From positions 517,395 to 581,394 of the forward strand of contig NZ_JALHAG010000001.1 in the NCBI RefSeq assembly GCF_022819085.1: DNA of 64,000 bases, in the 5' to 3' direction. Made by a program: the position numbers and the translations under genes. The notes under the pieces were generated by a model. That model was not told where the DNA came from and did no database searches. It was given only the letters and a program-made list of their open reading frames with translations. This stretch comes from Planococcus ruber (GTDB lineage Bacteria > Bacillota > Bacilli > Bacillales_A > Planococcaceae). This document shows positions 58,302 through 64,000 of this stretch, piece by piece; the first letter of the stretch is position 1; each line of letters opens with the position of its first letter.

Positions 58302-58391
58302 CATTGAGCTTCCTGTTTGTCATGTAAATCAAACGACCGGGTGCAAAGCACACGGTACGATAGGGATATAAGAAAACAGGGAGGCAAAACT

Positions 58392-59207
58392 ATGTTTACA
58401 AAAATAAAAGAGGCGATTAAAACCAATAAGAAACCAGATTCGCACTCCGTTCTCCAAGCCGACAATATAGGAAAATCATTCGGCTCTAAAGGGAATGTCC
58501 AGCAAGTTTTAAAAGGCATCGACCTGCGTGTGGAAAAAGGGGAATTCGTCGGCATCATGGGCCCTTCCGGCGCCGGCAAGACGACTTTGCTGAATGTGCT
58601 CGCCACGATTGACCGGCCGACTGAAGGGACGATCACGATCAGCGGATCGGATATATCGAAAATGAAAGACGCACAGTTGTCGGCGTTCCGACGCGACCGT
58701 CTCGGATTCATTTTCCAGGACTACAACCTGCTGGACACGCTGACGGTGAAAGAAAATATTTTGCTTCCGGTATCGCTCGGCAAGATGCGAAAGAAAATAG
58801 CGGAAGCGGAATTCCGCTCGATCGCTGACATTCTGGGAATCACGGAACTTGCAAACAAATATCCGCATGAAATTTCAGGAGGGCAAAAGCAGCGGAATTC
58901 CGCTGCGCGGGCGCTCATCAATCAGCCATCGATGGTTTTTGCGGACGAACCGACCGGAGCGCTTGATTCAAAAGCCGCTTCTTCTCTGCTCGGCAACCTG
59001 GCCGACGTCAATGAAAAGCGCGAAGTGACCATCATGATGGTCACACATGACCCGCTTGCTTCCAGTTATTGCAGCCGCGTGGTTTTCCTGAAAGACGGCC
59101 AAATTTATTCCGAACTGTACAAAGGCGCTAAAACAAGACAGGCGTTTTTCCAGGAAATCCTGAACGTTCAAGCTGTGCTCGGGGGTGACAGCATTGACGC
59201 TCTTTGA
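58392..59207 (+). CDS. bceA: BceA-type ABC transporter ATP-binding protein
   Basis: 271 residues. A 40-residue leader precedes the ABC domain: Walker [11 protein letters not shown]-loop FIFQDYNLL, signature [15 protein letters not shown], Walker [13 protein letters not shown] and H-loop VTHD. MacB/LolD-like class. ATG 58392 has GGGAGGC upstream; the frame extends 25 codons further without a start. It overlaps bceB. Together they remove or release peptide antibiotics such as bacitracin from lipid carrier targets and drive BceS signalling. Confidence 0.92.
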   Translation: MFTKIKEAIKTNKKPDSHSVLQADNIGKSFGSKGNVQQVLKGIDLRVEKGEFVGIMGPSGAGKTTLLNVLATIDRPTEGTITISGSDISKMKDAQLSAFRRDRLGFIFQDYNLLDTLTVKENILLPVSLGKMRKKIAEAEFRSIADILGITELANKYPHEISGGQKQRNSAARALINQPSMVFADEPTGALDSKAASSLLGNLADVNEKREVTIMMVTHDPLASSYCSRVVFLKDGQIYSELYKGAKTRQAFFQEILNVQAVLGGDSIDAL

Positions 59208-61107
59208 TTTGGCCATCCGCAGCATGCGGAAAAACGTCAAGCATTATTACCTTTACTTCTTTGCACTTATCCTGAGCGTGGTTCTGTATTTTGTGTTTGC
59301 CACGCTGCAATATGATCAAGCCATAGTGGAACAAGGAAACAAGATGATCAGCACGGCGTTTCTCGCTGCCGGGATTTTGCTGGTCTTTATCGCCGGAATT
59401 TTCATCATTTATGCAAATTCGATTTTTTTGAAGAGAAGAAGCCGGGAAATTGGGCTCTATCAATTGATCGGCTTGAAAAAAAGCACAATTGCCCGTTTAT
59501 TGGTGGTTGAAAATACTTTGTTGGGAATCGGGGCTTTACTTGTCGGCATTTTAATTGGAATGCTCGTATCCCGTGTTTTCCTCCTGCTCTTGCTGAAATT
59601 GGTTGGATTTGAGACCGCCATCAGTGTTTCTTTCTCCATGAAGGCAGTGCTGCAGACGATTGCCGTGTTTATTGGAATTTTTGCTTTAACGACAATCCAA
59701 ATGATCCGGATGGTTTACCGCAACACGCTGCTGTCCTTATTTAACAAAGAAAAAGTCGGGGAACATCCAAAAAAACCGAAAACGGCTGCCGCCGCTATTC
59801 TCGCAGCTGCTGGCGTACTATTCATCGTATTTGGCTACTGGCTTTCTGAAAGAATGTTCGATACGAATTTCTTTTTGAACATTTTCGGTGTGATGGTTTC
59901 AACCGTTGCTGGCACGTATCTGATCTTCCGGGTGACGCTCAGCTGGCTTTTGTACAAAATCAGAAGCCGAAAAGAAGGGCATCTTGGGCTGGCCAACAGT
60001 TTATCAATTGCGCCTTTGATGCACCGTTTAAAAGGCAACGCCAATTCCCTGACGATCATCACCGTCTTGTCGGCCATGACGTTGTCGATGATTGCAGGTG
60101 CTTACTCGTTCTATTATTCAACGGAACAAGAAGCCCTGGCCAAAATGCCATTCGACTTCATCTTTGAAGACGAGGAAGTTTTTGCGGCAGAAATAAGTGC
60201 GGAAATGAAAGAGGAAGGCATTGAATTCCAGCATGGCACAATGGAAATTCTCGTAACAGGCGGCCAATTGGAAGCAGGCGCTTTGGCGGTTCCAAGTGAT
60301 CCCCTGTACATTGCCGTTGTGAGCGATGAAGAGCTGCGAAACGCTGGAATCGACATCGAAGCGCCTGGAACTGCCAGCGCAAGCCTGCATTCTACGTCAT
60401 CCCTTTCCATGTTCATGGACGACGAACGCTTGCCGGCGGACCTTTACTTTGATGATTTAGAAGAACCGATTGAAATTGCTGCATTCGGGGAAGGGAACGT
60501 CATCAACTGGGAGACTTTCTATACCCAAGTGGTGGTGAACCCAACGAAGTATGAACAACTAAAGGAAGAGTTGCAAGCCAGCGGCTCGGTTGAAATCCGC
60601 CGAATCGATGGATTCCATATATTAAATGAACAAGACTTGGAAGCGGCATCCTCGATTTATCACCAGCCGAAATATTATGGGGCCAATCCGCGCCAAGATT
60701 ATTATTCAACGGTTCAAGACGGAATGCAGTCGAACGGACTGATGATTTTCATCGCTGGATTCCTGGGGCTCGTGTTCCTGGTTTCTACCGGAAGCATCCT
60801 GTATTTCAAGCAAATGAACGAAGCGGAACAAGAAAAGCAAAGCTATTTGACGCTGCGCCAGCTTGGATTTTCGGTGAATGAGATTATGAATGGCATAATC
60901 CGCAAGCAGCTGTTTGTTTTTGGGTTGCCGCTCGCAATCAGTTTGATTCATTCGATTTTTGCCCTGAAAGCATTATCTTACTTTTTCCAGTCGAGCATAC
61001 TGGTTTCAGCGATAACTGTCATGATTTTATTTGCTGCCATTTATTTGCTTTTTGCCTTATTGACGGTAGGGTATTACCGGAAAACCGTGAAAATGGCTTT
61101 GAGATAA
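59194..61107 (+). CDS. bceB: BceB-type ABC transporter permease
   Basis: 637 residues, about ten membrane helices with FtsX-like blocks at both ends. The family-specific large extracellular domain lies between helices 7 and 8 (about residues 308-512) and should bind the antibiotic-lipid complex. The start TTG 59194 is preferred (GGGGGTG upstream, [23 protein letters not shown] as in relatives) over GTG 59185. It overlaps bceA by 14 nt and is followed by a terminator, closing the bceRSAB unit. Confidence 0.92.
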   Translation: MTLFDLAIRSMRKNVKHYYLYFFALILSVVLYFVFATLQYDQAIVEQGNKMISTAFLAAGILLVFIAGIFIIYANSIFLKRRSREIGLYQLIGLKKSTIARLLVVENTLLGIGALLVGILIGMLVSRVFLLLLLKLVGFETAISVSFSMKAVLQTIAVFIGIFALTTIQMIRMVYRNTLLSLFNKEKVGEHPKKPKTAAAAILAAAGVLFIVFGYWLSERMFDTNFFLNIFGVMVSTVAGTYLIFRVTLSWLLYKIRSRKEGHLGLANSLSIAPLMHRLKGNANSLTIITVLSAMTLSMIAGAYSFYYSTEQEALAKMPFDFIFEDEEVFAAEISAEMKEEGIEFQHGTMEILVTGGQLEAGALAVPSDPLYIAVVSDEELRNAGIDIEAPGTASASLHSTSSLSMFMDDERLPADLYFDDLEEPIEIAAFGEGNVINWETFYTQVVVNPTKYEQLKEELQASGSVEIRRIDGFHILNEQDLEAASSIYHQPKYYGANPRQDYYSTVQDGMQSNGLMIFIAGFLGLVFLVSTGSILYFKQMNEAEQEKQSYLTLRQLGFSVNEIMNGIIRKQLFVFGLPLAISLIHSIFALKALSYFFQSSILVSAITVMILFAAIYLLFALLTVGYYRKTVKMALR

Positions 61108-61123
61108 CCAAGCGATCGAGCCG

Positions 61124-61154
61124 AAAAGAGCATCCGCGAGTGGATGCTCTTTTT
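61124..61154 (+). terminator. Terminator after bceB
   Basis: AAAAGAGCATCC/GGATGCTCTTTT with a 6-nt loop. Confidence 0.92.
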
Positions 61155-61210
61155 AATTGAAGGCAAAGAAAAAACTTTATGCTTGACCAGTTCAAAATGC
61201 CATGATATGA

Positions 61211-61230
61211 TTATCTCGAATTAAAGATAA
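61211..61230 (+). promoter_or_regulatory. MhqR-like operator 1
   Basis: TTATCTCGAATTAAAGATAA: 6-bp arms TTATCT/AGATAA and the CGAATT core, a weaker copy of the site 65 bp downstream, positioned upstream of the presumed -35. Confidence 0.55.
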
Positions 61231-61275
61231 TTTATGGATAAGCCATTTTGCCACGGTTTTATTTTTTTAACTATA

Positions 61276-61293
61276 TATCTCGAATTCGAGATA
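61276..61293 (+). promoter_or_regulatory. MhqR-like operator 2
   Basis: TATCTCGAATTCGAGATA is a perfect 18-bp palindrome identical in pattern to the B. subtilis MhqR operator. It overlaps the putative -10 (TATATA, 61272-61277; -35 TTGCCA, 61248-61253) and ends 26 bp before the gene. Confidence 0.75.
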
Positions 61294-61319
61294 ATTATTG
61301 ATTAGAGGAGAGATTTGCT

Positions 61320-62303
61320 ATGAACGAATTAAAAGGGATCCACCACGTAACGGCTATTACAAGCAGTGCTGAAAAAAACTACGAGTTTTTCACCTATGTA
61401 CTTGGAATGCGCCTAGTTAAGAAAACCGTCAACCAGGACGATATCCAAACATACCATCTATTCTTTGCAGACGATAAAGGGTCGGCAGGAACCGATATGA
61501 CGTTCTTCGATTTCCCGGGCATCCCGAAAGGAACGCACGGCACGAATGAAATTTACAAAACGGCTTTCCGGGTGCCGACTGACGCTGCACTGGAATACTG
61601 GGTGAAGCGTTTTGATAAATATGAAGTGAAACATAAAGGCATCAAAGAAGTGTTCGGCAAAAAGACGTTATCCTTCGTGGATTTTGACGACCAGCAATAC
61701 ATGCTGGTATCTGATGAAGGAAATGTGGGCGTCGCTTCCGGAACCCCTTGGCAGAATGGGCCGGTTCCTTTGGAATATGCCATTACAGGGCTGGGCCCGA
61801 TCCACGTCCGCATTGCAGAATTCGATTACTTCAAAGAAGTGCTGGAAAAAGCGATGTTGATGCGCGAAATCGCAAAAGAAGGATCGCTTCATTTATTTGA
61901 AGTCGGCGAAGGCGGGAATGGTGCACAAGTGATTGTTGAGCACAATACGTTATTGCCGCGCGGCCAGCAAGGCTTTGGCACGGTGCACCATGCCGCATTC
62001 CGGGTAGCGGATACGAATGTCTTGAAAGAGTGGATTGACCGGATGCAGCAGCTAGGATTCAGTACTTCCGGCTACGTGGACCGCTTCTTCTTCGAATCGC
62101 TTTATGCCCGGGTAGCGCAAGGAATTCTCTTTGAATGGGCTACAGACGGCCCTGGATTCATGGGAGACGAACCATACGAAACAGTCGGCGAGAAATTATC
62201 ATTGCCGCCGTTTTTAGAGCCGAAGCGTGAACAGATCGAAGCAATGGTTCGCCCAATCGATACGGTGCGCAGCACGAAAACGATCGAAAAAGAGTATCTG
62301 TAA
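61320..62303 (+). CDS. Ring-cleaving dioxygenase (Mhq-type, VOC superfamily)
   Basis: 327 residues with two glyoxalase/VOC modules (about 5-150 and 155-300). HHVTAIT (residues 7-13) gives the first metal His, and GTVHHAAFRV and the late LFEWATDGPG segment provide the second His and Glu. It is of the MhqA/MhqE/MhqO type, which opens hydroquinone or catechol rings to protect against quinone stress. TAGAGGAGAGATTTGCT precedes ATG 61320. The operators upstream and the FMN reductase 14 nt downstream reproduce the quinone-stress operon logic; the MhqR repressor is not in the window. Confidence 0.9.
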   Translation: MNELKGIHHVTAITSSAEKNYEFFTYVLGMRLVKKTVNQDDIQTYHLFFADDKGSAGTDMTFFDFPGIPKGTHGTNEIYKTAFRVPTDAALEYWVKRFDKYEVKHKGIKEVFGKKTLSFVDFDDQQYMLVSDEGNVGVASGTPWQNGPVPLEYAITGLGPIHVRIAEFDYFKEVLEKAMLMREIAKEGSLHLFEVGEGGNGAQVIVEHNTLLPRGQQGFGTVHHAAFRVADTNVLKEWIDRMQQLGFSTSGYVDRFFFESLYARVAQGILFEWATDGPGFMGDEPYETVGEKLSLPPFLEPKREQIEAMVRPIDTVRSTKTIEKEYL

Positions 62304-62317
62304 GGAGAATCATTTAA

Positions 62318-62911
62318 ATGAGCTTTTTATCAAAACTATTTGGAAACAAACAACAGGAGGAAATAGAAATGACGAAGTTAAACATCGGCATCATCTTAGG
62401 ATCAACACGCGAAGGGCGCTTAAGCCCGCAAGTAGGGAATTGGGTGAAAGAACTGGCGGATCAACGCAATGATGCGAACTATACCATCATTGATATCGCA
62501 GATTACAAACTGCCCTTGCTAGGTGAAAACGGCGGGGACGCATCAGGCGCAGCCGCTTGGTCAGAAGCAATTTCAGCCCAGGACGGATTTGTCTTTGTCG
62601 TGCAAGAATACAACCACTCGATCACAGGTTCACTTAAAAACGCATTGGATTATCTGCGCCTTGAGTGGAACAACAAAGCAGCCGGCATCGTATCCTACGG
62701 TTCCGTAGGCGGTGCACGCGCAGCTGAACACCTTCGCGGTATCCTGGGCGAATTATTGGTAGCGGACGTCCGCGTCCATCCGGCTCTTTCGTTGTTCACT
62801 GATTTCGTGAACGGCGCTGAGTTCAAACCTGCACCTGTGCAAGCAGCCTCGGTAAACCAAATGCTCGACCAAGTCATTCCTTGGTCGACCGCTTTGAAAA
62901 CGATCCGTTAA
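62318..62911 (+). CDS. NADPH-dependent FMN reductase of the quinone-stress operon
   Basis: 197 residues from ATG 62318 (behind TAAGGAG). A second in-frame ATG at 62369 has its own AGGAGG and gives the family-like start MTKLNIGIILGSTREGR, so either or both may be used; the extra 17 residues form a short amphipathic extension. The phosphate loop GSTREGRLSPQVGNWV and the VVQEYNHSITGSLKNALDYLRLEW flavin motif define the fold. Likely reduces quinones or azo dyes. It is co-transcribed with the dioxygenase. Confidence 0.9.
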   Translation: MSFLSKLFGNKQQEEIEMTKLNIGIILGSTREGRLSPQVGNWVKELADQRNDANYTIIDIADYKLPLLGENGGDASGAAAWSEAISAQDGFVFVVQEYNHSITGSLKNALDYLRLEWNNKAAGIVSYGSVGGARAAEHLRGILGELLVADVRVHPALSLFTDFVNGAEFKPAPVQAASVNQMLDQVIPWSTALKTIR

Positions 62912-62916
62912 AATTT

Positions 62917-62968
62917 GAAAAGCTGTTCCGCCTGGCCACATGTTGTGGCAGATGGGACAGCTTTTTTT
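62917..62968 (+). terminator. Terminator after the FMN reductase gene
   Basis: AAAAGCTGTTCC and GGGACAGCTTTT pair around an inner CCACA-TGT-TGTGG hairpin, followed by TTTTT. Confidence 0.85.
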
Positions 62969-63055
62969 GGATTCGTAGACAATGTGCTTTTCATTCAAAT
63001 ACATGGAAGGAAGGCTTTGGTACAAGATACAATTTTTTTCTCATAGGAGGCTAAC

Positions 63056-63517
63056 ATGAATTACATCCAAGAAATGAGGAAGGTAATCGGCACGAAGATG
63101 CTTATGACTGTCGGCTGCGGGATCATAATTGAAAGAAATGGCCAGATTTTGCTGCAGCACCGGAAAGACGATGATGTCTGGGGGATTCCTGGAGGAGTGA
63201 TGGAACCTGGAGAAACTTTCGAGGAGACAGCGGTGCGTGAAACCCTCGAGGAAACCGGTTTGAAAGTCGAAGATTTAAAGCTGTTCGGCCTTTATTCTGG
63301 CGAAGAAGGTTTTGCTGAATACGCAAATGGAGATCAAGTTTTCAGTGTCCAAATTATTTTCCATGCAACGGATTTTGCAGGGGAGTTGATCCAAGATGCA
63401 GAAGAAAGCAAGGAACACCGTTTCTTCTCGCCGGATCAGTTTCCGCATTTGAATCCCCACCAAGCCAGATTTATCTTGGACTGGGTCCATCAACCGAATC
63501 TGCCTATCCTAAAATAA
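63056..63517 (+). CDS. Nudix hydrolase
   Basis: 153 residues. The Nudix box is complete from GGVMEPGETFEE to RETLEETG (Gx5Ex7REUxEExGU) near residues 46-68, coordinating Mg2+ for pyrophosphate hydrolysis of a nucleoside-diphosphate derivative. The N-terminal helix and the IPGG lead into the box as usual for MutT/ADP-ribose-type members. TAGGAGG lies before ATG 63056. Substrate cannot be deduced. Confidence 0.9.
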   Translation: MNYIQEMRKVIGTKMLMTVGCGIIIERNGQILLQHRKDDDVWGIPGGVMEPGETFEETAVRETLEETGLKVEDLKLFGLYSGEEGFAEYANGDQVFSVQIIFHATDFAGELIQDAEESKEHRFFSPDQFPHLNPHQARFILDWVHQPNLPILK

Positions 63518-63561
63518 TTCCGTCTAAGACGATAGTGAATGGCGTGAAAGGAGAGGGAATC

Positions 63562-64000
63562 ATGAAGTATATGCTCACATCAGCCGGCATCACAAATAAA
63601 AGCATTGAGGATGCATTGGTCAAATCGCTCGGAAAACCCGTATCAGAATGTTCGGCGCTTTGCATACCGACGGCCATGTACGGGCATCCGTGGGTCGGCC
63701 CCGGTATAAAGACTTGGGAATTTATCAGCGGCAATTCGGAAAACCCGATGGTGAATTTTGGCTGGAAATCCGTCGGAATATTGGAACTTACGGCTCTCCC
63801 GAGTATTCCACGGGAACGATGGTTGCCGCTGATCGAAAAAACGGACGTCTTTCTTGTCTCAGGAGGGGACGCACTCTATTTGGCGCATTGGATGCGCGAA
63901 TCCGGACTTGCGCAATTGCTGCCAGAGTTAGAGGCCGTTTATGTCGGCATGAGTGCCGGCAGTATGGCGCTGGCTCCGCGGATTGGCGAAGATTTTATGG
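63562..64000 (+). CDS. Peptidase E-like (S51) protein, N-terminal part (runs off the right edge)
   Basis: 146 codons are visible from ATG 63562 (AAAGGAGAGGG upstream) without a stop, so the gene continues beyond the window. The SGGDALYLAHWM segment and the nucleophile elbow GMSAGSM (Ser about residue 137) fit the S51 family of Asp-dipeptidases and cyanophycinase-like proteins, which share a glutamine-amidotransferase fold. The catalytic His and Glu must lie further on. Role in dipeptide degradation is a family inference. Confidence 0.82.
   Translation, partial: MKYMLTSAGITNKSIEDALVKSLGKPVSECSALCIPTAMYGHPWVGPGIKTWEFISGNSENPMVNFGWKSVGILELTALPSIPRERWLPLIEKTDVFLVSGGDALYLAHWMRESGLAQLLPELEAVYVGMSAGSMALAPRIGEDFM

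Overview
The window looks like chromosomal DNA of a Gram-positive Bacillales bacterium, most likely a Planococcaceae member close to Planococcus or Planomicrobium. This is inferred from moderate GC, strong AAGGAGG-type ribosome binding sites, frequent GTG/TTG starts, and Bacillus-style gene neighbourhoods (odhAB next to yojNO, xpaC-yaaN, ykoFEDC behind a TPP riboswitch, bceRSAB, MhqR-type operators, sigma-B and ECF-type promoters). No rRNA or tRNA gene was seen. No phage, insertion sequence or CRISPR array was found, so this is mostly core or housekeeping DNA with some accessory islands.

Layout. 1-8.6 kb: the end of deoD, a membrane-anchored S41 processing protease, a G3E GTPase pair, a MATE exporter, and murG-dapF-diguanylate cyclase. 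8.6-16.8 kb: odhA-odhB (2-oxoglutarate dehydrogenase E1/E2), a DedA protein, a small conserved protein, and a MoxR ATPase-VWA pair. 16.8-22.4 kb: yaaN-xpaC, a DUF1033 protein, two cold-shock-domain genes with different promoter types, a DUF1232 protein, a six-unit 20-bp tandem repeat and an ABC-F ATPase. 22.4-29.4 kb: an MFS carrier, a HAD nucleotidase, a Bacillales hairpin repeat, msrA, an LCP cell-wall enzyme behind an ECF-type promoter, an AI-2E family protein, a short Spo0M-like protein and a GNAT enzyme. 29.6-33.2 kb: the ykoFEDC thiamine-precursor ECF transporter under a TPP riboswitch with an intrinsic terminator.

33.3-43.2 kb: an M48 protease-ankyrin fusion, DUF2294, TRIC-like channel and WGR-DUF4240 genes, then a Gfo/Idh-ThuA-Gfo/Idh sugar cluster. 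A DUF1643-like gene follows whose promoter carries a perfect LexA box, then a Bax-inhibitor-1 protein, a DNA alkylation repair gene with its own near-consensus LexA box, and an IDEAL protein. 43.3-49.3 kb: ytxG-like stress gene, a second LCP gene divergent from an XRE-DUF1232 regulator with paired palindromic operators between them, YoaK and DedA membrane proteins, and an ECF sigma factor with its overlapping putative anti-sigma gene.

49.4-64 kb: two flavoproteins, a TetR-MFS efflux pair with a visible operator, two small exported or membrane proteins, a GAF-GAF-PAS histidine kinase, a lipoprotein, a complete bceRSAB antibiotic-sensing and detoxification module, a ring-cleaving dioxygenase-FMN reductase operon with two MhqR-like operators, a Nudix hydrolase and the start of a peptidase E-like gene. 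The recurring theme is stress response: cell-envelope stress (ECF sigma, LCP, Bce), general stress (sigma-B-like sites), DNA damage (LexA boxes), quinone or electrophile stress (Mhq) and cold shock.
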